Assembly: GCF_963678635.1 (NCBI RefSeq)
Contig: NC_087067.1
Span: 12,624,844 to 12,688,843 of the forward strand
DNA from: Symsagittifera roscoffensis
Lineage: Eukaryota; Xenacoelomorpha; Acoela; Convolutidae
DNA length: 64,000 bases
Direction of reading: 5' to 3'
The position numbers and the translations under genes were made by a program. A model generated the notes under the pieces. The model had not been told where the DNA came from. It worked only from the letters and a program-made list of their open reading frames with translations, and ran no database searches. Positions 7,336-15,810 of this stretch are shown piece after piece (position 1 is the first letter of the stretch; each line of letters opens with the position of its first letter).

Positions 7336-8934
7336 CTATTGACGTCTGATCACATCCCTTACGTAAACCTGTGGAGATGTTTTCTTTCCCTCATACTCTG
7401 GGTAGAAGAATGTCAAGGGTAAAGACTTCTCGTGTCCCGTCAGCATCATGTGTGGACTGACCTCAGTGGTGGAGTGTGGCAACACTATCGCGTTATATTT
7501 GTATAAGACCTTGTCTTCTTCTCTTCTCCTGCAAGCCACGATCCCGTCCTTGTTCAGATATAATCTCCCCTCCTTCTGCATGAAGTATTGTCTCAGGATC
7601 CTATAGCTGTCTTCTTCCAGGTCACCTTTGTCTGGTGCACCGTTTTCTATCCACCTTTTTAGGTTGCTTGTCATGCGATCATTTCTCTGCGCCCTTAGAA
7701 GGTCCGAGAGTCTGTATCTCGCCTTCAAGTACGTCTTCATGACCCTCATCTGACTATTCAGCTCGTTGGGCTGATGTGTGTCTTCTTCCATCTTAACGCA
7801 CCAAATCTTCGCCAACGGTTGTGTTTCTTGCTGAAACGGTTGAAGATCAGTCCTGACTGCCTCTTTCTGTGGCAATAAGCTCATCGACCGCTTTGATACT
7901 GCTATTGTTTCTAAGTCATCCGCTGCGTTGTCAAAGACTCTTTCACTTGGTATGAGGTAGCGATCACTGTCAGGATCCTGGTACACCTCTCTGTCCAGAT
8001 CCCTCGCCCGAGTTTCCACTAGTAGCGTGTGAATCGCCAGTTCTGACAGTTCTGATCCCGAGGTCAAATTCCTGTCTGAATAGGTATCCATTCCTGAGTT
8101 TCGGGAATCATCATCCGTCGAAGAGGTTGTGCTGGAGACTGCGAACTCCCTCAGATCATGTCTGTGCTTTCTTCGCATCCATCTGAACTCCCCGGACAAA
8201 ACCTTGTTCTCTAGGTCCTGTTTCTCATCAGGAATTTTCTCGTCTATCTCAGACTCCCCGGACAAATTTTCTTGTCCCGGGTGTTGATCTTGTGATCGCT
8301 GGTTCTTTTCATCATTCGTCTCCCCGGACAAATAGTCTTGCAGCCGATTTTGTTCTACCTTTTTACCTTCCTTATCCTGGTCCACGAAGGTGACGGTTTT
8401 CTTTCGCTTGCTGCTTCCCTGTTCTTTCTGTCCGTAAGAAGTACTGGTTAAAATCTCTTGGGGTATTGAGGATACTAGTTGCTGAACTATTGTCCTACAA
8501 TCCCTCTCATTCTCTTCGTGCTGTCGTCTGGACGGCATGATCTTCACCTTCTCACTGACTGTTAGCGATGCCACTGCTGCTGTCCACTCGGGGTCATCTC
8601 TGGTCACTTCTCTTTCTAACAATCCACCCAGCATCCGCATCACTTGTGGTGTGACTTGCACCGTTTTATCCAGTAATGAGAGGCTGTTTATATTCATGCG
8701 AGAGAGTTCTTGCTGGACCAGGTTCGAGCGCAGCAACAAATCCAAGGGGACCGGGTCCTCCTTGGACAGGATCTTTATCTCGGCTGCTTTCTCTACAGGT
8801 AACTCAGGGTGCCCTGGAATTGGATGTCCAGACTTATCCAACCATCTCGTTAAGGGAAGCGCTTCATAAGTTTCTTTGTCCAGAAACGAGAATCCCTCCT
8901 TTATTTCCGCCTGATTGGCCTGTTTCTGATCCAA
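7336..8934 (-). CDS. RNase H-integrase linker and integrase with deleted catalytic core
   Basis: The first 430 residues are a long, charged and mostly low-complexity linker, far longer than the usual RNase H to integrase spacer. It contains three LSGE repeats. Residues about 435-495 look like the pre-zinc-finger part of a gypsy integrase (RLYLNKDGIVACRR, then YKYNAIVLP). The sequence then jumps directly to a segment normally found after the catalytic core (SPHMMLTGHEKSLPLTFFYP). The HHCC finger and the D,D-35-E core are absent, a loss of several hundred bases at about 7480. The frame opens at codon TTG 8934 with a stop just upstream and ends in TAG at 7338-7336. It cannot encode an active integrase. 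Confidence 0.75.
   Translation of the reverse strand: MDQKQANQAEIKEGFSFLDKETYEALPLTRWLDKSGHPIPGHPELPVEKAAEIKILSKEDPVPLDLLLRSNLVQQELSRMNINSLSLLDKTVQVTPQVMRMLGGLLEREVTRDDPEWTAAVASLTVSEKVKIMPSRRQHEENERDCRTIVQQLVSSIPQEILTSTSYGQKEQGSSKRKKTVTFVDQDKEGKKVEQNRLQDYLSGETNDEKNQRSQDQHPGQENLSGESEIDEKIPDEKQDLENKVLSGEFRWMRRKHRHDLREFAVSSTTSSTDDDSRNSGMDTYSDRNLTSGSELSELAIHTLLVETRARDLDREVYQDPDSDRYLIPSERVFDNAADDLETIAVSKRSMSLLPQKEAVRTDLQPFQQETQPLAKIWCVKMEEDTHQPNELNSQMRVMKTYLKARYRLSDLLRAQRNDRMTSNLKRWIENGAPDKGDLEEDSYRILRQYFMQKEGRLYLNKDGIVACRRREEDKVLYKYNAIVLPHSTTEVSPHMMLTGHEKSLPLTFFYPEYEGKKTSPQVYVRDVIRRQ
8186..8340 (-). repeat. Three spaced copies of TTGTCCGGGGAG
   Basis: The plus strand shows CTCCCCGGACAA near 8190, 8252 and 8322, coding LSGE each time; a fourth copy lies at about 6330 in a different reading (FVRGVG). 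The spacing is 60 to 70 bases. Confidence 0.7.
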
Positions 8935-8951
8935 TCTTTAATAGAACTCAG

Positions 8952-10115
8952 TTACTTGCTGAGGCTGTCAGCATTCTGGTGTTTATCACGCATCCTATGT
9001 TCGATTATCATATGGTAGCCATCCAATCTTACTATCCATCTACCAATATAACTCTGATCCATCGAGTAGGTTTTCAACCAGGATAACGCTCTGTTGTCCA
9101 CGCGTAACTTGAAGGGAGCGCTCCCCAAGTATGCACGGTACTTTTCCACGAAGGTGACTACTGCAAACATTTCTGCTTTCGGTGCGCCATATTTCATCTC
9201 TGTGTCACTCAAGACCTTGCTGCCGTATGCAATGGGACGGAGAACTGTTCTTCCATTCCATTCTTGCTCTTGATGCAAGATTCCTGAGATGGCCACCACC
9301 GATGCGTCTGTGTCGAGAACATACATGCCCTTTTCTGTAGGCATGCCCAGCACTGGCGCTTCGCACAGTTCCCGCTTTATGTTGTCGAATGCAACCTGTG
9401 CCTCATCGTTCCATTCGAACTTCTTCCCTTTGTTGCGCATCAGCTTCTGCATCGGATACACCTTGTCCGCATATCCTTTAATGAATTCTCGGTAGTAATT
9501 GGCAAACCCTAGGAAGCTCATGAGCTGTGTGTCCGTTCTGGGAGCTTTCCATGTCAACACTGCTTCCACTGCTTCCGGGTCCGGCCTCACACCATGCCTA
9601 TCCACCATTCTTCCTAGGTACTTAATTGAGTCCCTAACGATTTCACATTTCGATGGTTTGCACTTTAATCCTGCTCTTTTCATGCATCCAAAGACCTCAT
9701 CGAGCCTATCAATGTGGTCTTCCAGGGTCGGTGTCGCTATGACTATGTCATCCACGTAACACATCACGAGATTCCCGTACTTCTTGGTCACTCTCGTCAA
9801 CGCCTGAGCCATCAGTCTTTGAAAAGTGGCCGTTGCATTGCACAAGCTGAAGGGCATCCTCTTCCACTGGTACAACCCCAATTCGCACGCGAAACCGGTT
9901 TTTTCCCTATCCTTCTTCCGCAAAGGAACCTGCCAGAAGGCAGAACCCAAGTCCAATGTGGTGAAGAACTTTGCATCACCAAGCTTAGAGAGGCTCTCGT
10001 CTATTCGCGGTATCGGGTACGCATCTTTTATTGTTACCGCGTTCAAGTAACGAAAGTCGCAACAAAATCTAAGCTGCCCCCTTTCTTTTTCGCCATTACT
10101 ACCCCGCAAGCCCAT
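8952..10115 (-). CDS. Reverse transcriptase and RNase H of the retroelement
   Basis: The RT core starts at LRFCCDFRYLN. It shows FTTLDLGSAFWQVPL (catalytic Asp at about residue 55), FQRLMAQAL, and the catalytic box YVDD at 120-123, then KCKPSKCEIV and LGFANYYREF. RNase H follows from about 262: LDTDAS (Asp268/270), KAEMFAVV (Glu315), LRVDNRALSWL (Asp340) and a C-terminal KHQNADSLSK. The catalytic residues look intact. The true N-terminus is in the protease ORF; the two frames join by a -1 step near 10060-10090 in a run of A and G. The ORF ends at TAA 8952, and the next frame has its own stop about 15 bases on, so both a shift and a nonsense change separate it from the integrase part. Confidence 0.92.
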   Translation of the reverse strand: MGLRGSNGEKERGQLRFCCDFRYLNAVTIKDAYPIPRIDESLSKLGDAKFFTTLDLGSAFWQVPLRKKDREKTGFACELGLYQWKRMPFSLCNATATFQRLMAQALTRVTKKYGNLVMCYVDDIVIATPTLEDHIDRLDEVFGCMKRAGLKCKPSKCEIVRDSIKYLGRMVDRHGVRPDPEAVEAVLTWKAPRTDTQLMSFLGFANYYREFIKGYADKVYPMQKLMRNKGKKFEWNDEAQVAFDNIKRELCEAPVLGMPTEKGMYVLDTDASVVAISGILHQEQEWNGRTVLRPIAYGSKVLSDTEMKYGAPKAEMFAVVTFVEKYRAYLGSAPFKLRVDNRALSWLKTYSMDQSYIGRWIVRLDGYHMIIEHRMRDKHQNADSLSK

Positions 10116-11794
10116 GGCGATTTCGAGGGTTCTATCATGTCGTATTCAAGCAACATTTCTATTTCCGCTCGGCACGCTTCCGATTTGTGTGGTGTCATTC
10201 GTCTCGCGCCCTCTCTGTGCGGAACGGCACCTACTTCCAGCTCAATTTCGTGTTCTACGAAGTTACAGCAACCGATGTCCGCTTTATGTTTCAAAAATAC
10301 ATCTGCGTTCCGATATAAAACGTCCCGCAATTTTTCAAAATCTCCCTCACCTATTTTCCATTTTAAATGTTCTATCTCTGGCAAAACCGGTTTGTCAGAT
10401 TCTAATTCATATGACGATGGGCGTTCCGGAAAATTCGAGCAGCTTGATAAGCCGTCGTCCGTTTCGGATTTCATTGAAAACAATTTATGAATAGATTTTA
10501 ATTCATTAATTCTCTTTAAAATTTTATCTTTATTTGCATGATAAGGACAGTCTTTCACACTATATTTCTTCAAGTTTTGTGTCTCCTCATAGTCGGTCCT
10601 CATCGGCAAAGCGTAGCCAAGCTTCTTTCCACGCTGGATTGAAACCGTGGTGTCCAGTGTGTTCAACAACACACTGACACACAGTCCGTTTCGCGTTACC
10701 GAGAAGCTCCGGCCTAAAATCACCGAACTCTGACTATTTGGATTCGGTACTAAGCAAACCTGTTTACTATCACTCAACGAATTTAAATTTCTCATTCTAA
10801 AAATTGCTACTACAGCTTGTCCTGGTTGTAATTTTACTTTTCTATCCAAAAAAACTGGTACCTTATTTTCGTCTGTTATTATCCTATTAATTGGTCTCTT
10901 AACATACTTTCGGTCCGGGTTTCTAATCCGTATTGGACCGTTGTTCAAGTCAATCATCACGTCAAAATTCCTGACAAAATCTCTGCCCAAGATGAATTGG
11001 TCGGCGTCGTCCAGATTCTCTACCACCAGGAAGCTCATCCAAAGATCTCGTCCTCCCATATGAAGGACCGTTATCGGTGTTCTTCCGGCTACGTAGATGG
11101 CTCCTCGATTTGCGGCTGCCAGTCGGAGATTCGTAGGAATCAGATCTTCCCGCGTGAAGCCCATTCTTTCCCAAGTTTCTATCGGCATCACACTCACTAC
11201 CGCTCCTGTGTCCAGAAGCCCTGTGACTCCGATTTTTGTTCCGTTGGTGTCGAGCAGGTGTGCTGTCACATCTGCTTCATATCCAATGTGTACTGCGTCT
11301 TGTTCCATCATGGCGTCATGGCCTATCCTGCGGACCTTGAGTTCTTCTTCTCCCAAATAGATCTGCCCCATTTGGTCATCATCTGTTGTTACATAAGTCC
11401 TGGTGTATATACTGATTCCATCCACGTTCAGCATTATTTGATACGGCCCATAGACTTCCAGGTAGCGTCCATGAAGTTTCTTCATGCGATGGCCACCCGT
11501 CGTTATTAGTGCTCGCACAGCTCTCGACTCGGTGCGTGGCTCCACCTGTCTCAGATAATCTGCATATGTGTCCAAATGCATCAAAGTGAACTCGGATGGC
11601 TCACTCAGATTTCTGATTACCTGATGTCCAGCCACTGAGATTATCGACTGTATCTTGCTTCCCTGCGGCACCATGCCGAACCTCTTACCGGAGATCACTT
11701 TAAGTTTCATGTCTAAACTGCTTGGTGTTTTCGTCTCTTCGAACTCCGTTGCTTCGAAGGTATTCAGTCGCTCCTGAAGCTTTTCATTTTCCAT
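10043..11794 (-). CDS. Retropepsin-like aspartic protease and N-terminal RT region
   Basis: Residues about 180-290 form the retroviral-type protease: TGLLDTGAVVSVMP with the active-site DTG at 195-197, a hydrophobic flap region, and FILGRDF at about 267-273. The last 40 residues (from about VEHEIELEVG) are the start of the RT, and the frame breaks after VVMAKKKGG. The ATG at 11794 directly abuts the TAA of the previous ORF, in the same frame. The N-terminus is coiled-coil-like and reads as a continuation of the helix ending the previous ORF. The protease processes Gag and Pol in this element class. Confidence 0.88.
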   Translation of the reverse strand: MENEKLQERLNTFEATEFEETKTPSSLDMKLKVISGKRFGMVPQGSKIQSIISVAGHQVIRNLSEPSEFTLMHLDTYADYLRQVEPRTESRAVRALITTGGHRMKKLHGRYLEVYGPYQIMLNVDGISIYTRTYVTTDDDQMGQIYLGEEELKVRRIGHDAMMEQDAVHIGYEADVTAHLLDTNGTKIGVTGLLDTGAVVSVMPIETWERMGFTREDLIPTNLRLAAANRGAIYVAGRTPITVLHMGGRDLWMSFLVVENLDDADQFILGRDFVRNFDVMIDLNNGPIRIRNPDRKYVKRPINRIITDENKVPVFLDRKVKLQPGQAVVAIFRMRNLNSLSDSKQVCLVPNPNSQSSVILGRSFSVTRNGLCVSVLLNTLDTTVSIQRGKKLGYALPMRTDYEETQNLKKYSVKDCPYHANKDKILKRINELKSIHKLFSMKSETDDGLSSCSNFPERPSSYELESDKPVLPEIEHLKWKIGEGDFEKLRDVLYRNADVFLKHKADIGCCNFVEHEIELEVGAVPHREGARRMTPHKSEACRAEIEMLLEYDMIEPSKSPWACGVVMAKKKGGSLDFVATFVT

Positions 11795-12229
11795 TTAAAG
11801 TTTCACTTTTTGTTCGATCTCTTTCGTCACCAATTCCTGTTGTACTCTGTTTAGAGCATCCCTTGCGGCTGCCTTATAATCGATCTTGAAGTCCTCAGCC
11901 GCAGTTGCCGGTTCCGGCTCACGTGTCTCCCCTGTTACCGCTTGCATTTTCTTTGCCGCCAGCTCTTGAGGTTTATCCTTTCTGCGTGCCTCCGCTTCAC
12001 TCAAAAGTCGAGCCTTGCTGGCTTTCACTCCTGACAAAGCTTCTTCATGTCTTGGATGCTTGATGTCTGCCACTGCATCCCAGAATTGCGGACAATCTGA
12101 TTTAAAATGACCTTCCAAGTTACAAAAGGAACACTTCGGGCCGAATTTCGCAATTACTCCTCTCATGAAATCCTCATGGTCCAACTCTGACGCATCTTCG
12201 TCCTCGAGGCTAAAGCCTATTGCTTTCAT
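11795..12229 (-). CDS. CCHC zinc-knuckle (nucleocapsid-like) ORF
   Basis: A 144-residue ORF with a classical retroviral zinc knuckle, CSFCNLEGHFKSDC (C-x2-C-x4-H-x4-C with the Gly before His), at residues 36-49. A Lys/Glu-rich helical tail follows. It lies in frame with Gag, separated by TAA TAA CAA GGC, and ends in TAA directly before the ATG of the protease ORF, also in frame. It probably represents the nucleocapsid end of Gag or the start of Pol and binds the element RNA. The in-frame stops could mark readthrough or reinitiation, or decay. Confidence 0.8.
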   Translation of the reverse strand: MKAIGFSLEDEDASELDHEDFMRGVIAKFGPKCSFCNLEGHFKSDCPQFWDAVADIKHPRHEEALSGVKASKARLLSEAEARRKDKPQELAAKKMQAVTGETREPEPATAAEDFKIDYKAAARDALNRVQQELVTKEIEQKVKL

Positions 12230-12238
12230 GCCTTGTTA

Positions 12239-14356
12239 TTAAGCTGGGCATGCTGACACATGATGGTCTGTTGAACTGCAATTAGCACAAGAACGTCTCT
12301 TGTCCATATCATCCCTCGGTTTGTACCAATTGTTCCCTTGGTTTGCTGGTCCGTTGTTAAAATTTCCATAATTGTTCTTGTAATATCCAGATCTCGAAGG
12401 AGGTTTCAACAAAAGATACTCTTTTGATTTGAGCCTCAACTCCTCCGGTGTTGGCGCATTAGTTGATAGTGGTGTGTAATGTGTTGCTAGCATCGTGCGA
12501 AGTTCATCATTTTTCACATCATCGATGAACTTCGAGGCTACGGCCAGGTTCATCCTTCGGTTTGACTCATCCGGTTGGCTGCGTCTTCTCAGCATTTCCA
12601 AATCATCGAGAAACTTGTCTATGGTTTCATCTTCTCGTTGCCTCAGTTTCTCGAAGCGCATCATCGCCTGGTGCCCCTGCAACCCTGATCCGAAACGGTT
12701 TAACAAGATTTCGAAGATTTTCTCAGCAGTGTCACGTTGATACTGTTTCTTGGCCATGACACAGTTCAGGGCTGTCCCTTCTAAGTTGCTGGTGAGCGCG
12801 CTGCATTCCTGTCTCTCCGACAAGTCCTCTTCCTCGAAATGCAGCTTCATTACCTCTATCCAGGTATCAATACAGCCATCAGATTCATCTTTGTAGCATC
12901 TTGGCTTCTTAAAGACTCTTCTGGACTTCTCACTGCGTTCATTGGTTCTAGATAACCGCGTCAGGAATGTCTCCAAAGACCTGTTCAGGGGTTCAAATGC
13001 TGTGGCCATTGCCGTAGCATCCCTTGAGTGTCCCGCTTGAGTGTCCTCACACCTCGTCGAAGGCTCTGTGTGCGGTGCATCCCTGCAATCCGAATCGCCG
13101 TGAGTGTTTCCCGCTTGGCCCACATGACTCCTCCTCGGGCTCGCATGCCCCCTGTTGCCGGAATCACTTCTCCCAGTCGAATGTGTGCCTTGCGTTGGTC
13201 GTTCGTTAGAGGTTTGTCTGTTCCCCGTTGAACTTGCTCTACTGTTCGGGCCCCATGCTGCATTACCCCTTGTGGCATAGCCTGATGAACTGCCCCTGCC
13301 TCTAGTGGATCCATACGTCTTTCTCCTTTGATGTTCATTGAAGTTCACCCTCGGTTCCCTACTGGGACCTCCCGAGTTCGGCTCTCCTTCTTTTGGTCCA
13401 CTCTTGCTGCTTAGTAGCCCGTTCAACCTATCCATGATAGCCTGAGTTCGCCTCTCCATCATCGCATCTATCTTTGTGTCAAGATTCCCAAGAGACTGCT
13501 CTTGCTGAATTCTTAACTTCTCCATGTCGGCTCTTAAGCGTAACTCCCTCTGTTCCGCCTCTCTTGTCATTCGCGACAAGTTCCTCGTCATATGTTCGTC
13601 CGTTCTTTCTTTCAAGCGTTTTTCGCTCCTGCCAACTTCTTGTCTGTTGCGGTTTATTTCTTCCCGCAGACTTTCTCTTTCAATGTGAACTGCTCTTTCT
13701 AGTCCACTCATCCTTATCGACATCTGCTCATTTTGTTCTCCTAAACTGTCCACTATGTTGTTTAAGGCTTCCTCTAGTGCTGCCCCGTTTTCCACGAGTG
13801 GCGTCACTAGTGGTGGTGTGACCCTGTCGGTCCCAGGTAACTTCGTGCTTGTCGAGATTCGGGCCTTGACTCTCTGCTTCAACGTCTTTTCATTATTTAT
13901 TTCAGGATCCATTAACGCGTTGCCGAGCCCTCTGGTTCTACTCTCTCCAGGTTGTGGCTCCGAACTTGCCCTAATCAAGAAGTCTTTTGACTGGCCCGGT
14001 GTGTTTGCCTCTTTGCTTATCGTTGTCACTACACCAAATTTGTCCATGGTTCCAGTCTCTCTTCCGACGTGTGTCTCACTCTCCTGGATCGAACTATTGA
14101 GGCTGACTTGAGATCCAAAGTCCCCTTGCTCCTCTTCATCCTCTTCCTCCTGGGACTCACCATCGTTTCCTGCTCCTCCTCCCATGCTGAATGGAAAGAT
14201 GTTTCCAAAGGTGTTCTTCATTCTTTCTGAGAACGATGATGACGTTGTTTGTTTCCCAGTTCCGCTTGCCATCATAGTGTTGTCTGTCGGAGATCTTCTA
14301 GTTGCCGCTACTTCAGTTGAGATGTCGGACAGTTCCGACATCTCTTCCCGATCCAA
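12239..14356 (-). CDS. Gag polyprotein of the retroelement
   Basis: The frame is open from about 14536; the listed start is TTG 14356, and there is an early in-frame ATG six codons on, so the initiation site is uncertain. The N-terminal half is disordered and acidic; residues about 190-300 form a long charged coiled coil; a Ser/Gly/Arg-rich stretch follows. From about 480 to 640 lies a retrotransposon Gag capsid-like domain (WIEVMKLHFEEE, then FEILLNRFG, MRFEKLRQREDETIDKF). It ends with a zinc knuckle variant CANCSSTDHHVSACP at 690-704. TAA TAA follows, then the next ORF in frame. Capsid assembly and RNA packaging are the known family roles. Confidence 0.85.
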   Translation of the reverse strand: MDREEMSELSDISTEVAATRRSPTDNTMMASGTGKQTTSSSFSERMKNTFGNIFPFSMGGGAGNDGESQEEEDEEEQGDFGSQVSLNSSIQESETHVGRETGTMDKFGVVTTISKEANTPGQSKDFLIRASSEPQPGESRTRGLGNALMDPEINNEKTLKQRVKARISTSTKLPGTDRVTPPLVTPLVENGAALEEALNNIVDSLGEQNEQMSIRMSGLERAVHIERESLREEINRNRQEVGRSEKRLKERTDEHMTRNLSRMTREAEQRELRLRADMEKLRIQQEQSLGNLDTKIDAMMERRTQAIMDRLNGLLSSKSGPKEGEPNSGGPSREPRVNFNEHQRRKTYGSTRGRGSSSGYATRGNAAWGPNSRASSTGNRQTSNERPTQGTHSTGRSDSGNRGHASPRRSHVGQAGNTHGDSDCRDAPHTEPSTRCEDTQAGHSRDATAMATAFEPLNRSLETFLTRLSRTNERSEKSRRVFKKPRCYKDESDGCIDTWIEVMKLHFEEEDLSERQECSALTSNLEGTALNCVMAKKQYQRDTAEKIFEILLNRFGSGLQGHQAMMRFEKLRQREDETIDKFLDDLEMLRRRSQPDESNRRMNLAVASKFIDDVKNDELRTMLATHYTPLSTNAPTPEELRLKSKEYLLLKPPSRSGYYKNNYGNFNNGPANQGNNWYKPRDDMDKRRSCANCSSTDHHVSACPA

Positions 14357-14391
14357 TGTCCCGGTGGAAGTGGCAAAATCGTGGCCTTGTT

Positions 14392-14688
14392 CTACCGGAG
14401 TAGATTCACTCGCCAGCCTTCTCCTCTCCCTTCCAGTCCATTTACTTCCTGGTTGTCGTTCGTGGTATGGTCCATATTGAACTCCACTTCTAACAGTTCT
14501 TTTCGTTCTTCCGAGGTCTTCTGACTTCTCGTTTCAACCATTCTGCCTGAAACCGTCCCCCTTTTGTCAGACCGGGATCGCTTGATCCAATCCACAAAAG
14601 GATCGGTCATCGTTTTTCTTTGCTTTTCAGGTATGAATTTCCTAGAGCTATTACCTCGTTTTGGTATCCTTGACTTGTCTAGACTCAT
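14392..14688 (-). CDS. Small ORF at the 5' end of Gag
   Basis: ATG at 14688 opens a 98-residue basic ORF ending at 14392 that overlaps the open part of the Gag frame (14536 onward). It has Lys/Arg-rich segments (for example SRIPKRGNSSRKF) and no known domain. Because Gag has no good upstream ATG in its own frame, this ORF may be the original Gag N-terminus, joined by a frame change in the 14392-14536 overlap. Confidence 0.5.
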   Translation of the reverse strand: MSLDKSRIPKRGNSSRKFIPEKQRKTMTDPFVDWIKRSRSDKRGTVSGRMVETRSQKTSEERKELLEVEFNMDHTTNDNQEVNGLEGRGEGWRVNLLR

Positions 14689-15469
14689 TCTCTGGTTGTC
14701 ACTTTCCAATGCCTATTCTTGACTCAATTGCTAGAGACCTTATAGTTTTATTAACAATAATAATGACACAACACAATAAATTTCACCAGATTCTATTAAA
14801 TAGTGACCACGAATTCCTGTATGTTGTCAGAGTACAGTTTGTATAAAATTTATTCACACTAACCGAATATCGGTGGTAAGATTTGAAAAATATCACAATA
14901 TGATGTTATCAGTCAATTTAAAAGATAGTGTACTCACTACCCAATTAAGCACAGTTTATGTTGATTTAAAATAAAAAAAAACAAAATATATTCATTTAAT
15001 GTCAAACTATGAATACCTCTATGAAAAAAACGTATGTGTAATGTACTCTTAGTCGGTCGCAGTACAATAGTCGAACCTGTCTTTTAAAGAAAAAGTTTTC
15101 CCTGCTCGGTGCTGTACCAAACAGACAAAACTTTGAAGGCAGTAATTTTCTCAAGTGGGCGTCTATTGCACCCACCGAGTACTGTGTTACCTATCTGCCT
15201 TCGGACTGCCCGAGCTAGACCTACTAAAATCCTCAGGGCAGTCACTTTTCCCAAAAACGTATTATGTTTCAATCCACACCAATGAATCACGCTCTTTTTA
15301 ATTTAGACTTAGTGTCGCGAATATCCGAGTTCGGACCTGTTTTGTATTAGTCTGGTTCTTATTGAAAGGCAAGTTACCAGTGCAGTCACTGATAGCTAGC
15401 CTGTGTGCTAATAACCTAATACCTCTCACTTTTTAGTCTTTCTTTCGTCTACCTAAGTCCTTAAATAAA
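14689..15469. other. Non-coding leader region of the retroelement
   Basis: No ORF with coding character. AT-rich near Gag, becoming mixed from about 15050. This is where a primer-binding site and the end of a 5' LTR should lie on the minus strand, but I could not assign a tRNA match or an LTR edge. Confidence 0.4.
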
Positions 15470-15810
15470 AAAAATACCCCTCCGGATTGGCACAAATAGG
15501 ACCCTTCCGGACTAACAAAATCTAGACCCTTCCGGATTGGGACCCCTCTGAGTTGGTTAATATAAGACCCCTCCGGATTTGGACCCCTCCGAATTAGCAA
15601 CTATAAGACCCCTCCGGATTCGGACCCCTCCTAACTTGAAAAATCTTTGACCCCTCCGGATTGGGAGCCCTCCGGTTTTGTAAAAGTAACTTTTCGGAGT
15701 TTACATTCTTTCAACCTATACCCCTCCGGATACGTTCTCCGATGCAATTTTGCTCTTTCAATTAACTAGGAAGGGTATGTGCTACTCTGCTAGACCCTTC
15801 CGGATTGAAG
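15470..15810 (-). repeat. Array of ACCCYTCCGGATTG motifs upstream of Gag
   Basis: About nine near-identical copies of ACCCYTCCGGATTG (core palindrome TCCGGA) occur at about 15478, 15501, 15527, 15566, 15608, 15648, 15670, 15720 and 15795, spaced 20 to 75 bases with unrelated sequence between. Scattered copies, in both orientations, continue to about 17620. This is a site array and not a simple tandem repeat. Confidence 0.8.

Noticed and set aside
14747-14846. Primer-binding site for the retroelement
   Set aside because: The minus-strand CTGGTGAAATTTATTG near 14790 is only weakly PBS-like, and no LTR end can be placed next to it.
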